Source of the DNA: Actinophytocola sp.
GTDB taxonomy: Bacteria; Actinomycetota; Actinomycetes; Mycobacteriales; Pseudonocardiaceae
DNA length: 64,000 nt
Assembly (NCBI RefSeq): GCF_009379765.1
Contig: NZ_WHTD01000008.1
Location: 30,426-94,425, forward strand
Direction: 5' to 3'
Shown: positions 16,333 to 23,466 of the stretch, in pieces
How the letters are laid out: each line of letters opens with the position of its first letter
Position numbering within the stretch: position 1 is the stretch's first letter
Program-made: the position numbers and the translations under genes
Notes under the pieces: model-generated
The model's input: only the letters and a program-made list of their open reading frames with translations
The model's database searches: none
Told to the model about the DNA's origin: nothing

Positions 16333-17804
16333 CAGATCACTCCGTCCGCGCGTAGGGCCGCGAGCGTGGTCTCGTCGAGGCCGAGCTCGGCGAACACCGT
16401 CGCGTTGTCGGCGCCGCGGGGTGGGCCCGCGTGCTCGACGGTGTGCTCGCGGCTCGGGAACTTCGGCACGACGCCCTGCATCAGCACCGGGCCGAGCACG
16501 TCGTCGGCCACCTCGATGAGGTCGCCCCTGGCCTGGAACTGCGGGTCGGCCACGATGTCCTCGGCGGAGTACACCTGCTGGTGCACCGCGTCCGCCTCGG
16601 CGAGGCGCTTCTCGAGCGTGGCGTAGTCCCACTTGGCGGCCCAGATGTGCAGCAGCTCGTCGCACTCGTCGAGGAACTCGACCACCGCGGCCGGGTCGCT
16701 CATCATCACGCCCGCGTCGACGCGGGCCATCTGCGGCACGGCCTCGGCGGCCTGCAGGATGCGCCGGATCGCCGCCGGGCCCACCGCGCTCACCACGAAC
16801 CACCTGCCGTCCGCGGACCGGAAGAGGTTGCGCAGCACGCCGTGGCTGGTGAGCTTGTTGCCCGGCCGGTGCGGCGCGGTGCCGAACTGGTGGTAGCTCG
16901 CGATCTGGGTCGGGATGATCCGGAACAGGCCCTCGAACAGCGCGATGTCGACGACCTCGACGCCGGTGGCCGGACCGTTGTGCCCGCGGCCCCACAGCGC
17001 GGCCATGATCCCGAACGCGCCGAACGTGGCCGCGACGCCGTCCGCGAGCGTGGTCGACGGGAAGGTCGGCGGGCCGTCCGACTCGCCGTTGAGGTGGGCG
17101 AACCCGCTGATCGCCTCCGCGATCGTGCCGAACCCGGGGCGGCCGCTGACCGGACCGCTCTGGCCGAACCCGGAGATCCGCAGCATCACCGCGTCGACCC
17201 CGGCCGCGGTCAGGTCGGCCGGGCCCAGGCCCCACTTCTCCAGCGTGCCGGGGCGGAAGTTCTCGCAGATGACGTCCGCGTCCCTGGCCAGCTCGACGGC
17301 GAGCTCGCGGCCGCGCCCGGTGTTGATGTCGAGCGTGATCACCCGCTTGCCGCGCTGGATGACCGACCACCACATGGACTGCTCGCCCTTGCGCGGCAGC
17401 ATGGTCCGGATCGAGGTCTTGGTCGGGTGCTCGACGGCGATCACGTCCGCGCCGAGGTCGGCGAGCAGGCTCGCGGACAGCGCGCCGGAGTACTGGTGGG
17501 ACAGGTCGAGCACGCGCAACCCGGCGAGAATCGGCCCGCCCGCCAGCCCCCCCGAGCCACCCCAAGGCCCCGCCGCGTCACCCCGCGACGTGGCCGTGTC
17601 GCCCGCTGGCGTCGATGAGTCGTCCCGTGGCGTAGCCGTGTCGCCCGCTGGCGTAGTCGTGTCGTCTGGTGGCGTGGCCGTGTCGCCCGCTGGCGTGGTC
17701 GTGCTGTCCCGTGGCGTGGCCGTGTCGTCCGCTGGCGTGGCCATGTCGTCTGGTGGCGTGGCTGTGTCGTCCGGCTGTGTCGTCGGTTCGCTGGTCACGG
17801 TCAT
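16332..17804 (-). CDS. Class III CoA-transferase with Thr/Pro/Asp repeat N-terminal extension
   Basis: The 490-residue protein starts with about 85 residues of low-complexity repeats built on PDDTATP-like octamers. The CaiB/BaiF domain follows from GLRVLDLSHQYSG, with LADLGADVIAVEHP, ENFRPGTLEKWGLGP and LADGVAATFGAFG. The latter holds the Asp expected to form the covalent CoA intermediate. C-terminal elements (RSADGRWFVVSAV, SREHTVEHAGPPRG) are intact. The extension is absent from the other four CoA-transferases in the window and is encoded by 24-bp tandem DNA repeats. The start overlaps the previous stop as ATGA (17801-17804). The substrate is unknown. Pairing with the neighbouring CoA-transferase may give a hetero-oligomer, as in other two-subunit family III enzymes (inference). 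Confidence 0.85.
   Translation of the reverse strand: MTVTSEPTTQPDDTATPPDDMATPADDTATPRDSTTTPAGDTATPPDDTTTPAGDTATPRDDSSTPAGDTATSRGDAAGPWGGSGGLAGGPILAGLRVLDLSHQYSGALSASLLADLGADVIAVEHPTKTSIRTMLPRKGEQSMWWSVIQRGKRVITLDINTGRGRELAVELARDADVICENFRPGTLEKWGLGPADLTAAGVDAVMLRISGFGQSGPVSGRPGFGTIAEAISGFAHLNGESDGPPTFPSTTLADGVAATFGAFGIMAALWGRGHNGPATGVEVVDIALFEGLFRIIPTQIASYHQFGTAPHRPGNKLTSHGVLRNLFRSADGRWFVVSAVGPAAIRRILQAAEAVPQMARVDAGVMMSDPAAVVEFLDECDELLHIWAAKWDYATLEKRLAEADAVHQQVYSAEDIVADPQFQARGDLIEVADDVLGPVLMQGVVPKFPSREHTVEHAGPPRGADNATVFAELGLDETTLAALRADGVI
17570..17770. repeat. 24-bp tandem minisatellite within a CoA-transferase gene
   Basis: About eight degenerate copies of a 24-bp unit of the type GTGGCCGTGTCGCCCGCTGG plus GCGT run in tandem and encode octapeptide repeats of Asp, Thr, Ala and Pro. 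The copies keep reading frame. Slippage would change the length of the protein's N-terminal arm without a frameshift. Confidence 0.8.
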
Positions 17805-19066
17805 TCCGCCGCCTCCACCCTCGCCGCTGTCGTGGCCGCTGTCGTGGCCGCCGTCCTGGCCACCACGCCGGCGTCCACCAGCGCGTCGATGCGCTCCCGG
17901 TCCAGGCCGAGGAGCTTGCCCAGCACCTCGTCGGTGTGCTCGCCCATCACCGGCGGGACCGTCGCCGGGCCGGGCCGCCACCGGTCGGACTCCACCGGCA
18001 GCTTGATCACGTCCAGCTCGGCTCCCTCGATCCGCCGCACGATCCCGTTGTGCACGGCCTGTTCCGAGGCGATCGCGTCGTGCAGCTCGAGCACGGGGCT
18101 GTTCGGCACGTCCGCCTCCTCCAGTGCGGCCAGCCACTCGGCACGGGTCCGGCCGCGGAAGATCTCCTCCAGAGTGGACATCAGGATGTCCCGGTGCGCC
18201 AGCCGGTCGGCGTTGGAGGTGAACCGCGGGTCGTCCTTCCACTCCGGCCGCCCGACCGCGTCGCACAGCCGGCGCCAGAACCCGTTGGTGAACGCGCCGA
18301 CCATCACGTACTGCCCGTCGGCGCACAGGAATGCCTGGTACGGCACGATCTGCGCGTGCCCGCGGCCCAGCCGGGGGATCGTCTTGCCGAGGGTGGCGAC
18401 CGACGGGATGTAGTTGGCCATCATCGCCATCGACGCGTCCAGCATCGCGATCTCGACGTGCTGGCCCTCGGGCAGCGCGTCCCGGCGGTGCAGCGCGGCG
18501 AGGATGCCGGCCAGCGCGAACAGCCCGGTCGCGTAGTCGGAGATCGGCGCGCCGATGCGCACCGGGCCGCCGCCCACCTCGCCGGTGATGCCCATCAGGC
18601 CGGACACCGACTGCATGATGATGTCGTTGGCCGGCCGGTCGCGCCACGGCCCGGTCGGGCCGAACGCGGAGATCGAGCAGTAGACCAGGCCCTCGCGCAC
18701 CTTGCGCAGGTCCTCGTAGCCGAGCCGGTGCCGGTCGAGCACGCCCGGCCGGAAGTTCTGCACGACGATGTCGCAGGTGCGGGCGAGGCCCGTGGCGAGC
18801 TCCCGGCCGTCCTCGGTGGACAGGTCGATGAGGACGGACTTCTTGTTGCGGTTCAACGCGAGGTAGTAGTCCGACTCGATGGGGCCGAGCATCGGCTCGC
18901 CCATGTACCGCGCGCCGTCCCCCCGCCCCGGCTTCTCGACCTTGACCACCTCGGCACCGAGGTCGGCCAGGAACATCGTCGCGAACGGCCCGGCCGCCGC
19001 GTGCGAGAAGTCGAGCACGCGCAGGCCGTCCAGCGGCAGGGCGGCCTGCGCCGACGTCGTTGCCAC
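17801..19066 (-). CDS. Class III (CaiB/BaiF) CoA-transferase
   Basis: The 421-residue protein has all family landmarks: GLRVLDFSHAAAGP, MFLADLGAEVVKVEKPG, NRNKKSVLIDLST, VQNFRPGVLDRHRLGY and ISDYATGLFALAGI. The last contains the Asp at the catalytic position. The C-terminus ends in an Ala/Thr-rich tail (TAATTAATTAAR). It moves CoA between carboxylic acids in the cytoplasm, activating the substrate. It is the second gene after the UGSC selenoprotein, 30 bp downstream of it, and overlaps the next CoA-transferase by ATGA. The operon order UGSC-CoAT-CoAT-partner-hydratase-ATPase implies that the selenoprotein acts on, or protects, an acyl-CoA pathway (inference). Confidence 0.9.
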   Translation of the reverse strand: MATTSAQAALPLDGLRVLDFSHAAAGPFATMFLADLGAEVVKVEKPGRGDGARYMGEPMLGPIESDYYLALNRNKKSVLIDLSTEDGRELATGLARTCDIVVQNFRPGVLDRHRLGYEDLRKVREGLVYCSISAFGPTGPWRDRPANDIIMQSVSGLMGITGEVGGGPVRIGAPISDYATGLFALAGILAALHRRDALPEGQHVEIAMLDASMAMMANYIPSVATLGKTIPRLGRGHAQIVPYQAFLCADGQYVMVGAFTNGFWRRLCDAVGRPEWKDDPRFTSNADRLAHRDILMSTLEEIFRGRTRAEWLAALEEADVPNSPVLELHDAIASEQAVHNGIVRRIEGAELDVIKLPVESDRWRPGPATVPPVMGEHTDEVLGKLLGLDRERIDALVDAGVVARTAATTAATTAARVEAAE

Positions 19067-19096
19067 AGTGGTGGTTCCCTCTCTGGTTGGGGCGTC

Positions 19097-19693
19097 TCAG
19101 CGCGAGTACGCGGACCTCGGCGCGACCGCCTCCTGGTACGCCTGCGCCACCTCCTCGGCGGGACGGGTCAGGCCGAAGACGACCTCGTCGTAAGCCTCGT
19201 CGGTCAGCGCGCGCATCTCCTCGTCGGAGATCTGCCCGATGGGGTGGGGCAGGATCTGGATGGCGACCATGCCGAGGCCCAGTGCGGTCACCTCCGCTCT
19301 CGCCTTGTAGCCGAACGGCTCGGTGACCACCGAGACCGTGGGGATGCCGAGCTTTTCCAGGGTCACGCCGTCGTGGACACTCCACGAGCTGCACGAGCCT
19401 CAATCACCGAACGCGGTGACGACCAGGTCGCAGGTCCGCATCTCCTCGAGGACCTCGGGCTCCATCGGCTTGCTCGCCGTGGGCTTGGCCGCGTGGACGA
19501 ACTCGATGCCGGTGTGCCGGGACCCGAGCAGCTCCTCGAGCCGGCGCAGGTAGATGTCGGCGTTCACCTTCGAGTTCCACAGCAGCCCGATGCGCTTGCC
19601 GTCGAGCGAGTCCGGCCGGCGGGACAGCCCGCCCTCGCCGCCCGGCGCCGCCCCGGGATCGGGGGTTGGGCGATAGACACGGTACGTGGTCAC
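19097..19693 (-). CDS. UGSC-family selenoprotein (in-frame TGA = Sec98)
   Basis: Reading through TGA at 19402-19400 gives one continuous 198-residue protein. The N-terminal part GKRIGLLWNSKVNADIYLRRL is a Rossmann-like start, followed by CDLVVTAFGD-Sec-GSCSSWSVHDG and then LEKLGIPTVSVVTEPF. The two halves are in the same frame and both belong to the UGSC (seleno)protein family, in which Sec-Gly-Ser-Cys is the defining motif. A UxxC arrangement suggests thiol/selenol redox chemistry; the true reaction is unknown. The GTG start at 19693 has GGAGGT 6 bp upstream, and a type A operator lies about 22 bp further up. A SECIS-like hairpin begins 12 nt after the TGA. A conventional gene caller would report two broken ORFs. 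It heads the six-gene operon to 13630. Confidence 0.88.
19371..19387 (-). promoter_or_regulatory. Bacterial SECIS hairpin downstream of Sec codon 98
   Basis: On the mRNA, UCGUGG-AGUGU-CCACGA forms a perfect 6-bp stem with a 5-nt loop. Counting the UGA as nt 1-3, the loop occupies nt 22-26. Known bacterial SECIS elements have a loop 16-37 nt after UGA with a G among its first two bases, which fits. The second UGSC gene has a hairpin at the identical spacing. Confidence 0.75.
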
Positions 19694-19714
19694 GAGCTGA
19701 CCTCCCGCCTGGTT

Positions 19715-19727
19715 AATACTATATATT
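19715..19727. promoter_or_regulatory. Type A operator candidate upstream of UGSC operon 1
   Basis: AATACTATATATT is AT-rich with 4-bp symmetric ends, 22 bp upstream of the selenoprotein start, in the 96-bp gap between two minus-strand genes. It shares the TATAT core with the GntR-linked palindrome. Confidence 0.4.
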
Positions 19728-19789
19728 CGAGCCTATGTCGTTGATCCGTGAGTGTCAATGAACCGCTGGTGACCTGCGTTTTGGAGACT

Positions 19790-20245
19790 TCAGCGGTGGA
19801 TGATCGTCCACCGCTCGGTCCGTCGCGGACCGTCGGCGGCGCGGTACTCGGTGGCGGTGGTGACGAGGAGCATCGGGCCGTCCCGGCCCTGCTTCTCGGT
19901 CACCGACTCGAACGTCGTGACCGCCTCGACGGTCTCGCCCGCGCGGATGGGCGCGTGGAAGTCGACCGAGCAGCCGCCCATGAGCCGGCGGCGCAGCGCC
20001 GGGTGGTCGATCACGACCTCGCCCGGCCGGTGGCGCCTGCCGTCGACGCCGACGTCACCGCCGACCGCGAAGGGCGGCAGGAACAGCGCGGGCGCCACCG
20101 TCGGGTCGGCGGGCCGGGGCAGGCCGACCGCCTCGGCGTAGCGCAGGATGTCGGCCGCGTGCACCTCGACCCGCGTCGGTGCCCAGGCCCGCTGCCCGAC
20201 GAGCGCCTCGAGCGTCCTGCGCGCGTCGTCCCAGCCTGTGTTCAC
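19790..20245 (-). CDS. MaoC-type hotdog protein, FAS1-like dehydratase domain
   Basis: The 151-residue single hotdog domain (VEVHAADILRYAEAVG, IDHPALRRRLMGGCSVDFHAPIRAGETVEA) resembles the N-terminal, non-catalytic half of heterodimeric MaoC enoyl-CoA hydratases and mesaconyl/beta-hydroxyacyl dehydratases. The short partner at 21297 would supply the other half. GTG 20245 overlaps the stop of the epimerase gene (GTGA). It is the last gene of the operon from 25014. Confidence 0.75.
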   Translation of the reverse strand: MNTGWDDARRTLEALVGQRAWAPTRVEVHAADILRYAEAVGLPRPADPTVAPALFLPPFAVGGDVGVDGRRHRPGEVVIDHPALRRRLMGGCSVDFHAPIRAGETVEAVTTFESVTEKQGRDGPMLLVTTATEYRAADGPRRTERWTIIHR

Positions 20246-21300
20246 GGTGTGCCCCCTGTGGACTCGAGTGCGGCGCGGTAGATCTCTACGGCCCGGTCCT
20301 CCCGGGCGTAGTCGAACGCGTGCTCGCCGAGCGACAGTTCCTCCGTGGACCCGCGGGCGACGGGGTGCTCGGCCAGCCACCGCGCGGCGCGCCGGGTCGC
20401 CTCGGTGACACCCACGACGTCCCGGTAGCCGAGGGCGCGGATCGCGCCGAGGTCGAAGACGGTGTTCTGGCGCAACGCGAACGGGTTGCGGCACGGGCTC
20501 GCGGACAGCGGCACCGGCACGACGTCGAACGCGTGGCCGAGCGCGTCCGCGACGGTCGCGGCGATCGCGGCGACGCTCAGCACGTGCTCGTCGCCGACGT
20601 TGAAGGTGCGGCCCGCAGCGCCCGGGTGGGTCATCGTGAGCAGCACCGCCGCCGCGAGGTTCTCGGCGTAGCCGCGCTGGGGCAGCATCAGCCCGTCGCC
20701 CTCGAGCGCGAGAGCGCGGCGGCCGTCGAGCACCCGGCGCACGAAGTACCACTCGAACGGGATGTAGGCGTGCGGGCCGTAGACCATCGTGTAGCGCAGG
20801 ATCGCCGCCTCGAACGCGCCGCGGGCCTCGGCGTCGGCGACGAGCCGCTCGTTGCGCTGCACCCCGGCGCTCAGCTTGTCGCCCGGCAGGTCGGCGAGCG
20901 GGCGCGGGGGCGGGTCGCCCTCGCGCAGCGGCAGCGGGTGGCCCGTGCCGCCCACGGGCACCTTCCAACCGGTGTACGCGGGCAGCCCGGTCACCGCGAC
21001 CAGCCGCCCGACCCGGCCGGACAGCACGGTGACCACGTGTCGCAGCCGGCCGGAGGTCGAGACCGCGACGTCGAACTCCCGGCCGGCCACGGCCGCGCGC
21101 AGGTCGGGGAGCTCGGTCGGGTCGGCGTGCAGGTGCTCGACCTCGCCGCCGAAGTCGACCTCGTGCGCGCCGGTGTGCAGGATCGTCACCCGGTCGCCCT
21201 CGGCCAGCAGCCGGCGCACCACGGCGTACCCGGTCGGCCCGGTACCGCCGACGACGAGCACGGACTGCGCGGGCCCGGACTTCGCGGGCACCGATCTCAT
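20242..21300 (-). CDS. NAD(P)-dependent epimerase/dehydratase (extended SDR)
   Basis: The 352-residue protein has a Rossmann fold with a glycine-rich loop GGTGPTGYAVVRRLL (residues 18-32). The active-site region is YTMVYGPHAYIPFEWYFVRR. There is no classical YxxxK triad at the standard spacing, as in atypical extended SDRs. Late elements YAENLAAAVLLTM, GRTFNVGDEH and RALGYRD are typical of extended SDRs. The start overlaps the MaoC-like gene (ATGA, 21297-21300). Lying between two hotdog proteins, it probably reduces or oxidises a hydroxyacyl intermediate rather than a nucleotide sugar (inference). Confidence 0.8.
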   Translation of the reverse strand: MRSVPAKSGPAQSVLVVGGTGPTGYAVVRRLLAEGDRVTILHTGAHEVDFGGEVEHLHADPTELPDLRAAVAGREFDVAVSTSGRLRHVVTVLSGRVGRLVAVTGLPAYTGWKVPVGGTGHPLPLREGDPPPRPLADLPGDKLSAGVQRNERLVADAEARGAFEAAILRYTMVYGPHAYIPFEWYFVRRVLDGRRALALEGDGLMLPQRGYAENLAAAVLLTMTHPGAAGRTFNVGDEHVLSVAAIAATVADALGHAFDVVPVPLSASPCRNPFALRQNTVFDLGAIRALGYRDVVGVTEATRRAARWLAEHPVARGSTEELSLGEHAFDYAREDRAVEIYRAALESTGGTP

Positions 21301-21653
21301 GGGCGCACCAGCGCCGACCCGCTGACCACCGTGGTGCCGGCGCCGTCGCGGATCCACAGCCGGGCCTCGCCGGTGCCCCGGTCCAGCGTGCCGCCGCAGA
21401 CAAGGTCCGTGTCGACCGGCACGACCGCGTGGTTGCGCCACTCCAGGTGCTCGAGCGGGCCCGCGCCGCCGAGCAGCCGCACCAGGTAGGTGCCGAGCAG
21501 CGGCCCCTGTACGATCGACCGCTCGAGACCCTCGGCGCGGGCCCGCTCGTGGTCGAAGTGCAGGAGCTGGAACTCCCACATCGCCGCGGCGTAGCGCACG
21601 GTGTCGAGCAGCCCAGGACGCAGGCGCAGCTCCGGCAGGTCGTCGGTGGTCAC
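21297..21653 (-). CDS. MaoC-like hotdog protein (short)
   Basis: The 118-residue hotdog protein contains LLDTVRYAAAMWEFQLLHFDHERARAEG. This fits the catalytic MaoC half, where an Asp/His pair sits after the first helix (HFDHERA). GPLLGTYLVRLL is the substrate-binding helix. It probably pairs with the 19790 protein to form one hydratase. GTG 21653 is the start, 10 bp after the Dpp-type permease. Confidence 0.72.
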   Translation of the reverse strand: MTTDDLPELRLRPGLLDTVRYAAAMWEFQLLHFDHERARAEGLERSIVQGPLLGTYLVRLLGGAGPLEHLEWRNHAVVPVDTDLVCGGTLDRGTGEARLWIRDGAGTTVVSGSALVRP

Positions 21654-21663
21654 CCTGGCTCCT

Positions 21664-22545
21664 TCACTTCAGGTACGGGTCCCAGCGGTCCTGCAGGCCG
21701 TCGCCGAGCATGTTGGCGCCGAGCACGAGCGCGACCAGCGCGATGCCCGGGAACGCCGGGAACCACCAGGCGAGCGCGAGGTAGTTGCGTGAGTCGCTCA
21801 GCATCTGGCCCCAGGACGGGGTGTTCGGGTCGACGCCGAGGCCGAGGAAGGACAGCGAGGCCTCGGCGATGATGAACCAGGCGAAGTTGAACGTCGTGAT
21901 CACGATGATCGACGAGCGCACGTTGGGCAGGATGTGCCGCAGCAGGATCCGGGTGTGCCCGGCGCCGAGCGCGCGGGCGCCGTCGACGAACTGCCGCTGA
22001 GCGATCGACATCGCCTCGCCGCGGACCACCCTGGCGAAGAGGATCCAGCCGCCGACGATCAGCACCGCGACGATGTTGCCGACGCCGCGCCCGATCGCGG
22101 CCACCACGACGATCGCGAGCGCCAGGAACGGGAACGACTGCTGGATCTCGGCGATCATCGTGACGATCGCGTCGAAGACGCCCCGGAAGTACCCGGCGAG
22201 CAGCCCGATCGTCACGCCGATCAGGCCCGCGCCGAGCACCGCGAGCCCGCCGACGATCAGCGAGATCCGCGCGCCGTAGATCACCCGGCTGAGCACGTCC
22301 CGGCCGAGGTGGTCGGTGCCGAGCACGTGGTCGCTCGTGCCGGTGCCGACCCACGCGGGCGGTGCGAGCCGGTGCGCCAGGTCGATCGCGTTCGGGTCGT
22401 GCGGGGCCAGCAGCGGCGCGAAGACCGCCACGAGCACGATCGGCACCACGAGCACCAGGCCGACGGTGATCTGCAGCCGCCCGGCCCTGCGGACCCGCCG
22501 GGTTCTCGTGGCCGCCGCGGGCATCCGGATCGCGAGGTCGGCCAT
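21664..22545 (-). CDS. ABC transporter permease, DppC/OppC-like
   Basis: The 293-residue permease has an N-terminal membrane helix and LAPHDPNAIDLAHRL before the extracytoplasmic GTDHLGRDVLSRVIYGAR motif that defines DppC/OppC proteins. The EAA loop reads ARALGAGHTRILLRHILPN. It forms the channel with the DppB-like protein, whose stop overlaps this start (TGATG at 22545). No DppD/DppF ATPase genes lie in this operon. Confidence 0.9.
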   Translation of the reverse strand: MADLAIRMPAAATRTRRVRRAGRLQITVGLVLVVPIVLVAVFAPLLAPHDPNAIDLAHRLAPPAWVGTGTSDHVLGTDHLGRDVLSRVIYGARISLIVGGLAVLGAGLIGVTIGLLAGYFRGVFDAIVTMIAEIQQSFPFLALAIVVVAAIGRGVGNIVAVLIVGGWILFARVVRGEAMSIAQRQFVDGARALGAGHTRILLRHILPNVRSSIIVITTFNFAWFIIAEASLSFLGLGVDPNTPSWGQMLSDSRNYLALAWWFPAFPGIALVALVLGANMLGDGLQDRWDPYLK

Positions 22546-23462
22546 CAGGTCCTCCGCAGACGCGGGTCGAGGAAGGTGTAGGCCAGGTCGAGCACCATGT
22601 AGGTGAGCACCACCACGAGCGCCACCATGAACACCGCGCCCTGCACCACCGGGAAGTCACGGGAGAGCACTCCGTCGACCATCAGCCGGCCGACCCCCGG
22701 CCAGGCGAACACCACCTCGGTCACCAGCGCGCCGCCCATGAGCGTGGAGAACATGTAGGCGGTGAGCGTGAGGATCGAGATGCCGCTGTTCTTCAGCGCG
22801 TGCACGCCGACCACCCGGGTCGTGCGCAACCCCTTGGCGTGCGCGGTCTGGGTGTACTCGGCCGACAGCGACTCGATCATGCTCGCCCTGGCGATGCGGG
22901 TCGTGTTCGCCAGCGAGAACGCGCCGAGCGTCGCCGCGGGCAGGATCAGGTGCTCGATGCCGCCGCTGCCGGAGGAGGGGAGCCACTGGAGCGTCACCGC
23001 GAAGATCAGGATCGCGATGATGCCCAGCCAGAACGTCGGCACCGACTGCCCGATGAGCGCGCCGCCGACCACGACCTTGTCCGGCCAGCGGCGGCGCATC
23101 CGGGCGGCGAACGAGCCGAGCAGCGTGCCGCCGACGGTCGCGATGAGCACGGCGGCGCCGGTCAGCTCCAGCGTGGCCGGCAGCCGCTCGAACACGATGT
23201 CGGCCACCGGCCGCTGCTGCAGGTAGGACTGACCGAAGTCCAGCCGGGCGAACCGGCCGAGGAACAGCAGGTACTGCACCAGCACCGGCTTGTCCAGGCC
23301 GAGGTCCGCGCGGACCGCGTCCCGCTGCTCGTCTGTGGCGACGTCCGGCAGCATGAGCGCCACCGGATCGCCGCCGAGCCGCTGGAGCAGGAAGATCACG
23401 GTCAGCGCGCCCCAGATGACCACGATCATCCTGGGGATCCGCCGGAGCAGGTAGCCGGCCAT
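22545..23462 (-). CDS. ABC transporter permease, DppB/OppB-like
   Basis: The 305-residue permease starts MAGYLLRRIPRM, the classical DppB N-terminus. It contains GLDKPVLVQYLLFLGRFARLDFGQS and an EAA loop YTQTAHAKGLRTTRVVGVHALKN. It is encoded 4 bp downstream of the SBP gene and overlaps DppC. Peptide, nickel, glutathione and glycoside importers share this architecture, so the substrate is not predictable. Confidence 0.9.
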   Translation of the reverse strand: MAGYLLRRIPRMIVVIWGALTVIFLLQRLGGDPVALMLPDVATDEQRDAVRADLGLDKPVLVQYLLFLGRFARLDFGQSYLQQRPVADIVFERLPATLELTGAAVLIATVGGTLLGSFAARMRRRWPDKVVVGGALIGQSVPTFWLGIIAILIFAVTLQWLPSSGSGGIEHLILPAATLGAFSLANTTRIARASMIESLSAEYTQTAHAKGLRTTRVVGVHALKNSGISILTLTAYMFSTLMGGALVTEVVFAWPGVGRLMVDGVLSRDFPVVQGAVFMVALVVVLTYMVLDLAYTFLDPRLRRT

Positions 23463-23466
23463 CGGC

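Noticed and set aside
17570..17770. CRISPR-like array
   Set aside because: The repeats are adjacent with no unique spacers, keep reading frame and encode an octapeptide repeat.
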